Assembly: GCA_964016885.1 (NCBI GenBank)
Contig: OZ024744.1
Span: 72,682,329-72,746,328 of the forward strand
Source of the DNA: Eledone cirrhosa
Taxonomy: Eukaryota; Mollusca; Cephalopoda; Octopoda; Eledonidae
Direction of reading: 5' to 3'
DNA length: 64,000 bases
In this document: one piece after another, positions 45,005 to 56,108 of the stretch
Position numbering within the stretch: position 1 is the first letter of the stretch
Layout of the letters: every line of letters begins with the position of its first letter
Position numbers and translations under genes: made by a program
Notes under the pieces: model-generated
Told to the model about the DNA's origin: nothing
The model's input: the letters and a program-made list of their open reading frames with translations, nothing else
Database searches by the model: none

Positions 45005-46975
45005 GTCATGAGGCTTGCAATGGAGGCCTGCCATGGCACTTGCAATGGAGACCTGTCATGGCACTTGCAATGGAGACCTGTCATAGGGCTTGCAATGGAG
45101 GTCTGCCGTGGCACTTGCAATGGAGGCCTGTCATGGCACTTGCAATGGAGACCTGTCATGGGGCTTGCAATGGAGTCCTGCCGTGGCACTTGCAATGGAG
45201 TCCTGCCGTGGCACTTGCAATGGAGGTCTGCCATGGCACTTGCAATGGAGGCCTGTCATGGCACTTGCAACGGAGGCCTGTCATGGCACTTGCAATGGAG
45301 ACCTGTCATGGGGCTTGCAATGGAGACCTGTCATGGGGCTTGCAATGGAGGCCTGTCATGGGGCTTGCAATGGAGGCTTGTCATGGGGCTTGCAATGTAA
45401 GCCTGTCATGGTGCTTGCAATGGAGGCCTGTCATGGTGCTTGCAATGGAGACCTGTCATGGGGCTTGCAATGGAGTCCTGTCATGGCACTTGCAACGGAG
45501 GCCTGTCATGGCACTTGCAATGGAGACCTGTCATGGGGCTTGCAATGGAGGTCTGCCGTGGCACTTGCAATGGAGGCCTGTCATGGCACTTGCAATGAAG
45601 ACCTGTCATGGGGCTTGCAATGGAGGTCTGCCGTGGCACTTGCAATGGAGGCCTGTCATGGCACTTGCAATGGAGACCTGTCATGGGGCTTGCAATGGAG
45701 GTCTGCCGTGGCACTTGCAACGGAGGCCTGTCATGGCACTTGCAATGGAGACCTGTCATGGGGCTTGCAATGGAGGTCTGCCGTGGCACTTGCAATGGAG
45801 GCCTGTCATGGCACTTGCAATGGAGACCTGTCATGGGGCTTGCAATGGAGGCCTGTCATGGGGCTTGCAATGGAGGCTTGTCATGGGGCTTGCAATGTAA
45901 GCCTGTCATGGTGCTTGCAATGGAGGCCTGTCATGGCACTTGCAATGGAGGCCTGTCATGGCACTTGCAACGGAGGCCTGTCATGGCACTTGCAATGGAG
46001 GCCTGTCATGGCACTTGCAACGGAGGCCTGTCATGGCACTTGCAATGGAGACCTGTCATGGGGCTTGCAATGGAGACCTGTCATGGGGCTTGCAATGGAG
46101 GCCTGTCATGGGGCTTGCAATGTAAGCCTGTCATGGGGCTTGCAATGTAAGCCTGTCATGGTGCTTGCAATGGAGGCTTGTCATGGGGCTTGCAATGTAA
46201 GCCTGCCATGGGGCTTGCAATGTAGGCCTGCCATGGCACTTGCAATGGAGACCTGTCATGGCGCTTGGAATGGAGGCTTGTCATGGGGCTTGCAATGGAG
46301 GCCTGTCATGGCGCTTGCAATGGAGGCCTGTCATGGCGCTTGCAATGTAGGCCTGCCATGGCACTTGCAATGTAGGCCTGTCATGGGGTTTGCAATGGAG
46401 GCCTGTCATGGCGCTTGGAATGGAGGCCTGTCATGGCGCTTGGAATGGAGGCCTGTCATGGGGTTTGCAATGGAGACCTGTCATGGGGCTTGCAATGGAG
46501 GCCTGTCATGGCGCTTGGAATGGAGGCCTGTCATGGGGTTTGCAATGGAGGCCTGTCATGGGGCTTGCAATGAAGGCCTGTAATGGTGCTTGCAATGGAG
46601 GCCTGTCATGGGGTTTGCAATGTAGGCCTGCCATGGCACTTGCAATGTAGGCCTGTCATGGGGCTTGCAATGTAGGCCTGTCATGGGGCTTGCAATGTAG
46701 GCCTGTCATGGCGCTTGGAATGGAGGCTTGTCATGGGGCTTGCAATGTAGGCCTATCATGGAGCTTGCAATAGAGGCCTGTCATGGGGTTTGCAATGTAG
46801 GCCTGCCATGGCACTTGCAATGGAGACCTGTCATGGGGCTTGCAATGTAGGCCTGTCATGGCACTTGGAATGGAGGCTTGTCATGGGGCTTGCAATGGAG
46901 GCCTGTCATGGTGCTTGCAATGTAGGCTTGCCATGGGGCTTGCAATGGAGGCCTGTCATGGCACTTGCAATGGAG
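45005..46975. repeat. 25-bp minisatellite, about 79 units, with 75-bp higher-order unit
   Basis: Unit GCCTGTCATGGCACTTGCAA then TGGAG, with a small set of variants. Because 25 leaves a remainder of 1 when divided by 3, each plus frame reads the same 25-residue repeat in turn. Stops are absent from long stretches, giving overlapping open frames of 497, 286, 180 and 130 codons. Minus frames are partly open too. From 45551 to 45850 four exact 75-bp trimers (GTCTGCCGTGG, GCCTGTCATGGC, ACCTGTCATGGGG variants in order) repeat at 45551, 45626, 45701 and 45776. I treat the frames as artefacts; no splice signal or upstream coding sequence supports them. Confidence 0.95.
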
Positions 46976-47268
46976 GTTATTAAATTAGTATGAATCAAAA
47001 TAAAACAAAAGTGAATATAACAGTATATATGTGTTTAAAATATCTATCATAATTTCATCGCAGTGGAATTGTTTGTTTTAACAGCTGATCTCAGTTCAAG
47101 TCACTTGCAAAACAAGTACAATTCCAAAATTGAAAGAAGAAAGAAATAGAAGAAAGAGAAAATAGTCAAATATAATTTATATTGATATCATATGAGTCTT
47201 GTTTTCCGAAAGGGTTGTTCCTTATAGTTTTTGAGGCACTCACAACAGATTCAGTACTGTAGGAAATT

Positions 47269-47584
47269 AAAGAGCAAATAACTAGATACATAAATGATGT
47301 ATTATTTTAAAGAATACAATTTATAATAGTAAGAAAAACAATGAGAAAGGAAGAAGTAGTTGAATGAAGAGGAGGTAAATTCTACACTCATGGCTGGATG
47401 GTGTATCTTAGCTGTGCCTTGCAGACAACTGCAAGGCACAGCTAAGATACACCATCCAGCCATGAGTGTAGAATTTACCTCATCTTCATTCAACTACTTC
47501 TTCCTTTCTCATTGTTTTTCTTACTATTATAAATTGTATTCTTTAAAATAATACATCCTTTATGTATCTAGTTATTTGCTCTTT
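47269..47584. repeat. Near-perfect palindrome, 156-bp arms, 4-base loop
   Basis: Arms 47269-47424 and 47429-47584 are inverted copies separated only by ACAA. I find two mismatches by eye (in the TACATAAATGATG and GAAGAGGAGG regions). Both strands therefore show almost the same 63-codon frame, which is not a gene. If transcribed, it would fold into one long hairpin. Confidence 0.95.
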
Positions 47585-47934
47585 GACTGCAATCAATGAA
47601 ACCTGCTGAATTAGCCATTCTATTTCACAGGGCTCCTTCTCCAGGTGTTATGCCCTCCTCCAGACTTGGTGGAGGAAAAAAATGGTAGTTGGTGGGTGAG
47701 GGGCTGAGGACATTGAAAATCACAATTGCTACCACCACCAAAAGAAAAGGTCTGTTTATACTAGGTGATTAGTCCTCGTTCTCACCCACTCTATATTGCA
47801 CGAGGCACCACCTGGTTTTCTGACTGATATGATAGGGTTGGTACTAGAGAAGGGATCACTACATGAATTGTATTAGATATTTTAAAATATTGGCAAGGTA
47901 TAGGCAGGTGTGATCATCATGTGTGGTATGTTGT

Positions 47935-48320
47935 GAATGAAATAAAGATGATGAAGACATAATGCTAGGAGAAGGTAATACAAACAATGAATTGCAGAGG
48001 ATGATGAGGATAGAAACAGTGAGGAATGTTGTGAAAAGAAATAGAATGAGACAGTTGAATCAAGTGTTGTGGAATGATGAATGGGGCTGGATGAAAGAAT
48101 GATTAGAATAGAAACAGTGACAAATGTTATGAAGAGAAATAGAATGAGATGGCTGAATCATGTGTTGAGGAAGTATGACAGTGCTTGGGTGATGGGAATA
48201 GAGACAGTGATGAATTTTGTGAAGGGAAATGAAATAAATGAGATGCTTGGGTCATATGATGAGGAAGGGTGAAAGTAATTGGGTGAGTGGAATAGAGCCA
48301 GTGATGAATGCTGTGTGTGG
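47935..48320 (+). pseudogene. LINE C-terminal piece turned into a tandem repeat
   Basis: Three diverged units of about 90 bases read RIETVRNVVKRNRMR, RIETVTNVMKRNRMRWLNHV and IETVMNFVKGNEIN, with LRK(Y/D)DSAWV-like joins. The motif RNRMRWLNHVLRK is like the R-x-R-W-x-G-H-V block of LINE polyprotein ends. Frames are broken. Confidence 0.55.
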
Positions 48321-48444
48321 GCTTAAGACACTAAAGTGGGCCTGGGAAAGGCAGAAGGTTTCTAGAGCATTCTCTACAAGGGAGCCTAAAATCAACAGGA
48401 TTAGCACCACTTCAATATGTTTCAACAATAGTAGAAACCAACAC

Positions 48445-48637
48445 TGAAATAATTGTTTCTACTTTTGGCACAAGGCCAGCAATTACCCGATGCATTACTG
48501 GTACTTTATTTTATCGACCCCGTAAGTTAACCTCGGTGGGATTTGAACTCAGAATGGCAAGGGCCGTAACTCTATACGTCAAAGCATGGCGTCCGACCCT
48601 CTACCGATACTGCCAATCCACCGCCCTTGAAATAATA
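48445..48637 (-). mobile_element. SINE family C
   Basis: Bounded by TGAAATAAT on both sides. Lacks the GATGAAAGGCAAA segment (GTAAGTTAACCTCGG instead), so carries a small deletion. Confidence 0.85.
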
Positions 48638-48774
48638 TAGTTATTATATCTTTGCAATAATTACTTAATAATTATTAAATGTATTGTTTCTCAAAATTTA
48701 AGATGTCATATTTGCATCACCACCCCGCATGCTCATAGCCCCCCCCCCCTCATACCTACACACACACCAATCAT

Positions 48775-49000
48775 TGTGGTGCATCTGTTTTTCCATCCTT
48801 GCAAGAGTTAGATGAGTCTTTTCCAGGACAGTGACCCTCCACTTGTTGCAGTCCTTTGTCATCCATCTCTTCTTTGAGTTTCAGTGATTTGGGATCAGTT
48901 CTTGCAACATCAGCCCGGGTCTTCCTTCTTCAGCTTCTTTATACTGGGAACTTTTACCATTTCTTCATCCAGCAGTCATTCTCTCCTGCACACTACGTGC
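48775..49000 (-). pseudogene. RTE-like LINE 3' fragment (copy L8)
   Basis: Minus strand reads KRRWMTKDCNKW, AGADVARTDPKSLKLKEE-like text and ends in a diverged tail (CATCCTTGCAAGAGTTAGAT). Closest to copy L4. Preceded by a run of C at about 48739-48748. Confidence 0.65.
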
Positions 49001-49239
49001 AAATTAGACTGCTCAGCCGTTAATATGCATAAGGAAAGTATATACTTTCAGACGTTCAACCATCTGGCAGGAAGGTATACGATGCTGACGATAGCTAATA
49101 AGCTTGAAACTAGTACATCGTTCCTGTGTCAGTGTTGAACAAAAAGGTGACGTGGTTGCCTAAACACTGTACGGCGTAATTCGGGCTGTTTGTTTGTTTA
49201 CAAACAAACAAACCGAGCATTATAATAAATGTTCGGTAA

Positions 49240-49338
49240 ACCGATACGTGCATGTATATATGTGTGCATGTATGTATATATATACATACTACTGTACGTC
49301 TGTATACATATATGTATGTATGTATACATACATACATA

Positions 49339-49372
<34 letters not shown>
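49240..49372. repeat. TATG/TACA and TA microsatellite
   Basis: Alternating GTATGTATATA and CATACATAC ending in pure TA that abuts the LINE to the right. Confidence 0.92.
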
Positions 49373-49374
<2 letters not shown>

Positions 49375-50283
49375 GTACAGCAATTACAGGAGAAGTACCT
49401 AGCTAACAGTAAACCTCTCTACTTAGCTTTTGTTGACTTGAAGAAGGCCTTTGACAGTCCCATGCACCTTAATCTGGTGGGTTCTTAGCAAACTAGGAGT
49501 GGAAGAATGGCTTGTGAGAGCTATACAAGCCATGTATAGAGGAACAGTCAACAAGGTTAGAATTAACGATGAATATAGTGATGAATTTAGCGTAATAGTA
49601 GGGGATCACCATGGCTCCGTTCATAGCCCCCTCCTGTTTATTATTGTCCTACAGGCTATAACAGAGGGGTTTAAGACTGGTTGCCCATGGGAACTTCTAT
49701 ATGCAGATGATCTCTCGTGCTGAATCCATGGCTGAACTAGAGAGGAAGTTCCAAACATGGAAGCATGACCTTGAATCAAAAGGCCTTAGAGTCAACTTGT
49801 CTAAGACTAAGGTTCTAGTATGTAGAAAGGAGAATAGGGTACAGGTACCCTCTGGGAAATGGCCATACTCAGTGTGTAGGAAATTTTATGGGTACATAAA
49901 AGATGTAGTGGGATCAGAGGTAAGCCATCTAAGAATGTAGATTTTATATGTGGCTGATATTCAGGTACAGTAAGTAGCAAGGACCCACTGGATGATATCG
50001 CCTTCAACTGCCCAGATGGTTCTATAGAAATAGTAGACACCTTTTGTTACCTGGGTGACAAAATCAGCAGTGGAGGACGGTGCTCTGAAAGTGTAGTAGC
50101 CAGAGTTAGAGCATGATGGAAAAAGTTCAGAGAGCTAATACCGCTGTTGGTCACAAGGGGTTTTCCTCTAAAAATGAAGGGAATATTGTATGATGTATGT
50201 ATACGAACGGTTCCATCAAACGGAACAAGACTGTCTAACCCAGGTTAGCGTGGAAGATGGACGTTAAACGATGATGATGATGA
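49373..50283 (+). mobile_element. RTE-like LINE, internal part with tail (copy L5)
   Basis: Begins inside RT right after the TA tract: LQEKYLANSKPLYLAFVDL, KKAFDS (motif A), GVEEWLVRAIQAMYRGTV, a HHGSVHSPLLF-like motif (usual HQGSVLSPLLF), WELLYADDL with the YADD motif, NLSKTKVLVCRKENR, the start of the finger, then YLGDKISSGG and KFRELIPLLVTRGFPLKMKG. At about 50210 it jumps to CCAGGTTAGCGTGG, GATGGACGTTAAACG and (ATG)n, so most of the C-terminal domain and 3' UTR is deleted. Frame breaks are frequent. It lacks the deletion found at 8120 in the long copy. Confidence 0.9.
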
Positions 50284-50299
50284 TATATATATCTATCTA

Positions 50300-50762
50300 T
50301 CTAGGGTGGGTAAAATTCCCAAGATCCATGGATGAGTTCTCTCCAGCAGTCTCTGTCCCTCATTATCACTGCCATGTCCTACATCTCCAAGAGACCAGTG
50401 TCTGTCCTTAGGGCATCAACATATGTTAACCTCGGTCTTCCTCTTCCAGTGTGTCCATGCAGGGGCTCCCACAATAGCACTAAGTGCAGTGTCAACTTTT
50501 GGGAGGCTCCTGTACTGCTCTGAGTTCTTCATATGTTTGGGCGCAAACATTGGGAATACGGAAGATGATGTGGCGTGCCACAGCTTGAGATCGGTGTGGA
50601 AGTCGGACCTTCGTAAAGACCTGAAGATCCGCCTCTTCGTTGCTGTAGTGGAGTCTGTGCTGCTGTACGGGTCTGAGACTTGGACACTGACCAAGAAACT
50701 CACTCAGATGGTGGATGGGTGCTACACGAGAATGCTGAGGATGGCTCTGAACATTAATTAGT
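50300..50762 (-). pseudogene. LINE fragment with 5' inversion
   Basis: Minus-strand 3' part (50300-50475) reads HGHTGRGRPRLTYVDALRTD and DMAVIMRDRDCWRELIHGSW, a LINE polyprotein end. The adjoining segment (about 50480-50762) runs on plus and reads WKSDLRKDLKIRLFVAVVES, VLLYGSETWTLTKKLTQ and GCYTRMLRMALNI, the part that should lie just upstream in the same element. The arrangement is what twin priming during insertion produces. Lineage differs from the PHD-bearing copies. Confidence 0.75.
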
Positions 50763-50774
50763 ATACACTGATAT

Positions 50775-50995
50775 ATATATATATGTGTGTGTGTGTATAT
50801 GTGTATATGTATATGTGTGTAATGTATATATATACATATATCTGTGTGTGTGTGTATACATGTGTATATATATATATATATATACATACATGTATCTGTA
50901 TGTGTTTGTATATATGTATATTTATGAATATATGTATGTATATATATGTCTGTCTGTCTCTCTCTCTCTCTCACACACATACATATATTGTTAGA
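50775..50995. repeat. TG/TA/TATG and TC microsatellites
   Basis: Mixed simple repeats ending GTCTGTCTGTCTCTCTC. Frames over it are artefacts. Confidence 0.92.
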
Positions 50996-51391
50996 TGGCA
51001 ATAGTGTTGATTTATTAATTGCCATTGTTATGTTTTACTTTAATATGTACATCAGCCCCTACCCCCACCCGATCCCATCACTACTTTCTGACTGTAAAGT
51101 TGTCATTTCACATAGGGAGACAAGTCAATAGCACTGTCTGTCTGTCAGTCCCCTTGACCCTTATTTTCTCCACCATCATATACATTTCCTTCTTTCTCAC
51201 TCTCCTTCTCTCTCTCTCTCTATCTATCTCTATCTGTCTATCTTTATCTCTTTCTTTTGTTAATAACAGGACAATGAAGTTGTAATAATTATTGCTTGAC
51301 ATTAAGGTGGGAAGAGTGAAGGAAAGAGAGAGAGAGTAGTAGAATCAGTAAATTGGTGGACAAAATTCTTTGTAGTATGTATTTAGTAGTT

Positions 51392-51600
51392 GTACATGAA
51401 TATATATATATATATTTTTATATATATATATATATATATATGCAAACACACCCACACCTGTAGGTACATGTGTGTGTGTGTATGTACACATATGTGCACG
51501 CACACACAGACGCACACACACATATATGCAAGCAGGGAAAAGCGGATGTAAAATGATGATGATGATGATATATATATATATATATATATAAGGAGCTTGA
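51392..51600 (+). mobile_element. Tail-only insertion inside TA/CA repeats
   Basis: After TA and CA runs, GCAAGCAGGGAAAAGCGG and ATGTAAAATGATGATG at about 51528-51570 is the bare 3' end of the type II LINE/SINE tail, flanked by TA repeats on the right. It marks an extremely 5'-truncated copy. Confidence 0.75.
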
Positions 51601-51794
51601 ATGCCCTGAGGTTTATTACAATTGACTTCTACCTTTTTTCCTTGGGAACTTTAAGTCCATATGCCATTGTATGAGAAATCAATAATTACTACTTGGCATC
51701 AAACATGTTTACTGTTATTCTTATTATTGTTTTACCTCAAGTCATCTCTCATCCATCAGATTTCTCATTGAATGTGTACCAGCTATGACCTTCT

Positions 51795-52010
51795 AAATGT
51801 TTAACTCCTTAGCTATCTACCCAGCCACAATGGCTTCCGGTTCTATGAAATAAAGTTTTCCAATTTAAACTAAAATTTTCCAACATAATTTTATAAAAGA
51901 ACCTTACATTAATTTACTATCTTAGTAATGAAATAATTAATAGTTTTATTAAATCCTTCAACATTTTTCATTAATTAATTAAAATAGTGTGTATTTCATT
52001 AGAAATGTGG
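51795..52010. repeat. Unclassified dispersed repeat (family U1)
   Basis: Second copy of the repeat at 30241-30615, with shared blocks TTCCAACATAATTTTATAAA-like, TAATAGTTTTATTAAATCC and CATTAATTAATTAAAATAG. Confidence 0.45.
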
Positions 52011-53747
52011 GTCAGGAGGGGTTAGTTTTTTGGTTTTTTTCAGGCATAATGTATCTAAGACTACCAAATGTGCCCTTCCACTTTTCTCTGTTAGCTTGGG
52101 TGGGGCAGGGGGTAGTAGGTAGGTTGAGACCATGTAGAAGCTCCTTGCTTAGTTTGTTGTTAAGGATTTGGAAGAACTATGATCAAGTGTGTGAAATCAA
52201 AATTCTTATCCCTGGATTTGCAATCTAGTGTTTTGTTGTTTTGTTGCAAACATTGCATTGTGTTCCTGTGGCTCTGTTTGCTCTTTATTAATCTATCTTA
52301 GAACTACAACAAGAGTGACTCTTTCCCCTAGACTATGGCTGAAGTAGAAAACTGCCTACTTAAATGCTGTGCAACATTTAATGATATCACTTTATGTTCT
52401 TAGTTCAAACCACACTATGGTTAACTCCTTCCTTTACAATAAATCAAATTGACACCAGTAATTGATTGTAATTATTTTAATTAATCGTACATAGCTTCTC
52501 AATCAATTTTCCTTCAGCCTAAGGAAAAGAAATTGTTACTATTTCTTAAACTGAAACTGTTTAGTTGGGGAGGGAAGATCAATGTCCATGGGCTCTATCA
52601 GGGCCTCAAAGACTTTTGTGTGGGAGAGAGGTAGGTAGGAATGTAACTTCATACTGGAGACTTTGTCTGAAAGCTTGTAACAGACTGGACTCTATTAAAA
52701 ACACACTTGGGGCAGGTAGTGGTGTTAAACCAGGCAACAGTGGAATGTATAACATTTTCTTCACTGACCTCTTTGTAACTGAGTTTGCAAGTACGCTTAT
52801 CTCTTGATTAGAACCATTAAGGCAATTTTTGAACCAGTGTATCTGGCAAGAACATGTAGAGATAGGCTATCAGTGTCTGCAGCTTATCGGCATAGCTGTA
52901 AAATATAAAATGTTATAAGGGCATGACGAGTTGAGGCATAAGTAACATTTGACCTAATGCTATCAGAAATCTTCAAATACTAGTGTACTCATGTCATAAA
53001 TTCCAGTTCTTTAGAATCAATTTCAATTTCTTCTGTTAAATTTTCCTTATAGTTGTAAAATTCCCCCTTGGTTTTGGACTATTTATTCTATGCTATCTTT
53101 CCATCAATCTTAAGGAAATGTCAAAGTTGTTGAGAAGAAATTGGAATGCAAATATGTTTGTTTGTTTATCTTTTTTTTTTTTTATTTAAGAAAATATATT
53201 ATTCGGTTTACATTACCAATTCCACCCATACCTGACCTGACCCCTTAAAAAAAAAAAAAAATTGAAATGAAAATGAGTTTCTACATGTTCATAGAAATAG
53301 GAGCTACATTGCCCTCAACTCTTACCTTACTGGCTTTAGAAGAAGGATACATTGGATGGTGCTGTTTTAGAAATACCAAATGATTGATTGGTCAAGTTTG
53401 GAATACCATTTGAGATAGAATTGGTGAGAACAGTACTATCTATATTAAATGAGCTATGCTCAGTAAGATTCTGTTGAATTTTTTAGAGGACCTTGAAAGA
53501 CTTCAGATGACTCTTTAGACTATGTTCTGAAATATTAAATGTTCAAATTGTAAACAGGTTTGTTTGGCTTTCTAGCCCACTATATCTTTCATATCTTCAT
53601 CTGTAATGCATTGTGTATCATCCCCAACACCACTACCACCACCATTATTCTGGATTGATAGAATAAAGTACCAATCTAGTACTAAAATGACTTACAAGCT
53701 TTGTACCTATATTAGACACAATTATTATTATTATTATTATTGTTGTT
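52011..53747. other. Unique DNA, no gene recognised
   Basis: A patch at 52560-52750 (GGGGAGGGAAGATC, TGGGGCAGGTAGTGG) resembles 37600-37670 and may be an old repeat. T and A homopolymers lie near 53165-53265. No exon signal is convincing. Confidence 0.5.
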
Positions 53748-53938
53748 ATTTGGATTGGCAGTATCAGTGGAGTGTCGGACGCCATGCTTTGCAGCATAGA
53801 GTTACGGCCCTTTACTGTCTGAGTTCAAATCCCGCCGAGGTTAACCTTGCCTTTCATCCTTACGGGGTCGATAAGATAAAGTACCAGTAATACACTGTGA
53901 TAATTGCTGGTCTTGTGCCAAAAATAGAAACAATTATT
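53748..53938 (+). mobile_element. SINE family C
   Basis: Plus strand: TGGATTGGCAGTATCAGTGG, GAGTTCAAATCCCGCCGAGG, CATCCTTACGGGGTCGATAA, AAATAGAAACAATTATTATT. Good reference copy. Confidence 0.9.
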
Positions 53939-53939
53939 A

Positions 53940-54175
53940 TTATTGGTAAAGTACCAGTAATGTACTGGGTAATTGCTGGCCTTGTGCCAAAAGGAGAAAC
54001 AATTATTATTGGTAGAGCGTCAGATACCATGCTTTGCAACACAGAGTTATGGCCCTTTGCGTTCTGACTTCAAATCTGCCAAGGTTAACTTTGTCTTTCA
54101 TCCTTATGGGGTCGATAAAATAATGGGGTAATTGCTGGCCTTGTGCCAAAAGTAGAAACATTATTATTATTATCA
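53940..54175 (+). mobile_element. Two partial SINE family C copies in tandem
   Basis: First a 3' end only (GTAAAGTACCAGTAATGTAC to GGAGAAACAATTATTATT), then GGTAGAGCGTCAGATACCAT to AGTAGAAACATTATTATT without the first bases of the head. Both share orientation with their left neighbour. Confidence 0.8.
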
Positions 54176-54177
54176 TT

Positions 54178-54965
54178 ATTATTGTTGTGCTATTTTGATT
54201 AGCTCGGTTCTATTTCTCCATTGGCAATAGATGTTTTCATTGTAGAGAGATAACTCGTCTGAGAATGTGTGCTGTTCCTAGTAGCCTGATCTTCTGTTGC
54301 TCATATTTACTGATCTTGCAGGGAAGGACGCTAAGGTGCAGGCCTGAGGATTTGGGTATTAAACCTAATGCTCCTATTACCACAGGGATAGTGTTTGTTG
54401 TCATCCTTCACATATGGTTGATCTCTATTTCCAGATCTTTGTATTTTGACAGTTTTTTCCATTGCTTTTCCATTGTTTCTCAGCTGGTACGGAAATATCT
54501 ATAAGGTTACATGTCCAATCTGTTTTGTTTTTTATGATGATACTTGGCTTGTTGGCAGCGATTTCTTGCTCGGTTATCACAGGCATATCCCACAAGATAG
54601 TTGTGTTGCCCAGTTTATGATGTTAAAGTTGTATGTTACTATTGGTACTGCTAGACTGTTAATGGCTTTGTACTTGTTGCAGGAGTTTAGCTCACTTTTT
54701 GTTACCAATCCCAATCTCCTTATGTATTCCTTCTGTATTTTTTCCTTCATACTTGCATGCTGGATTCCATCTCCTTTATTAACTCCAAGATATTTTTAGA
54801 ACCCTTCATTGTTAAGTTCCTTTATGGTTGTTTGTTGCTCTATGACAATATCTTTATGGATAGAGAGCAACCGTCTCTTGAATGTGGCTTTTGCACACTT
54901 GTCCAGTCCAAATTCCATATGGATGTCATCACTGAATTGTTTCAGTGTGCAGTAAACCTTCCTGC
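54178..54965 (-). pseudogene. RLE-type LINE (R2/NeSL group), RT end plus endonuclease part
   Basis: Minus strand. Reads FSDDIHMEFGLDKCAKATF, YLGVNKGDGIQHASMKEKI, SLAVPIVTYNFNIINW, then a deletion, MPVITEQEIAANKPSIII (the usual PD of this motif is PS, so the catalytic Asp is lost), LIDISVPAE, TIPVVIGALGLIPKS and a TA/ATT-rich tail at the left. The order RT, then RLE-like region at the C-terminus, is the known layout of this group. Broken by stops. Confidence 0.8.
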
Positions 54966-54974
54966 TATCCATTA

Positions 54975-55170
54975 TTATTGGTGGATTGGCAGTATCGGTA
55001 GAGGGTCGGACGCCATGCTTTGACACATAGAGTTATGACCCTTGCCATTCTGAATTTCAAATCCCGCCGAGATTAACTTTGCCTTTCATCCTTATGGGGT
55101 CGATAAAATAAAGTACCAGTAATACACTGGGTAATTGCTGGCCTTGTGCCAAAAGTAGAAACAATTATTA
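54975..55170 (+). mobile_element. SINE family C
   Basis: GGTGGATTGGCAGTATCGGT to AAGTAGAAACAATTATTATT, complete. It sits at the 5' edge of the minus-strand LINE. Confidence 0.88.
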
Positions 55171-55200
55171 TTGTTGTTGTTGTTGTTATTATTATTATTA

Positions 55201-55400
55201 AGGGCAGGGGATTAGCAGAATCATTAGAGCATCGGGCAAAATGCTTTACAGCATAGAGTTACTGCCCTTAACATTCTGAGTTGAAATCTCGCCGAGGTTA
55301 GCTTTGCCTTCCATCCTTACAGGGTCAGTAAATAAAGCTCCAGTAATGTACTGGGGTCGATTTAATAAAAATTATTGGCTTGCGCCTAAATCAGAAACCA
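55201..55400 (+). mobile_element. SINE family C variant
   Basis: GGGGATTAGCAGAATCATTA head with the variant GTAATGTACTGGGGTCGATT and GCTTGCGCCTAAATCAGAAA end, seen also at 26935 and 57930. Confidence 0.8.
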
Positions 55401-55429
55401 CCATCATCATTATCATTAATATTACTACT

Positions 55430-56095
55430 ACTTTGTCTCATAATGTATATGGGAAATGCACTTGAGTATTTAATCATCTGTCAAGTCACAACAAGGACCT
55501 CAGACAGATTATACTTTCCCTAAAATGTGCACAGTACCTAGCAAGGCTGATTTTTATATGACACCAATCTTGCATGGTGTTCCCAACCACTTTAAGAAGT
55601 CTTGAAGTTTCAGTGGTATTGACCCTAATGATATGATCACAACTAGTATAACTTTCACATTAGTCTTACCATCTCTACTTTCAGAGGACTTAGTGATTTT
55701 TTTAAACCTCTTTACTCATAATGTCCATGATATCCTGTGTATTTCTTTCAAACTACCTGTGCATTCTCATTTCCAGAAGATCTTTTTTCTTCTCTTCAAC
55801 TCTTTGGTTAAGCTCTTCATCACTGTCTACCAAATATTCTGAAAGCGTTCTCCTTTCACTCCTTATACTGGTGAGATCTGTAGCATCATTTGTTCTCTTA
55901 ATGTACACTCAGTTTATAGTTGGTTTAGGGTGTAAATATCTATACAATGTCATTAACTTTCTCGTCATTCTATCCAACTTAGCTATTTCTTCTTCAGTCC
56001 ACCTGAGAATGGACAAACTATATCTAAGCACTGCAACTGCCCAGATATTCATTGCAGTGACTAAATTTCTCACATTCAGGTTGGATTATTAATTA
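55430..56095 (-). pseudogene. RLE-type LINE (R2/NeSL group) fragment
   Basis: Minus strand: AMNIWAVAVLRYSLSILRWT, EEEIAKLDRMTRKLMTL-like, then a CTLREQMMLQISPV-like stretch. The A-V-P-V-L-R-Y-S-F...W-T...L-D-x-x-T-R-K pattern is the region after RT in R2-group elements. The left edge (GTCCTTGTTGTGACTTGAC in complement) matches the 3' end of the copy at 41421-42035. Mostly decayed. Confidence 0.65.
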
Positions 56096-56108
56096 ATTTT
56101 TATTCTTT

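Noticed and set aside
45090..46583. 497-codon open frame
   Set aside because: Product of a 25-bp tandem array with no stop codons; other frames are open too and no splice or start context supports it.
47302..47551. Matching 63-codon frames on both strands
   Set aside because: Explained by the palindrome at 47269-47584.
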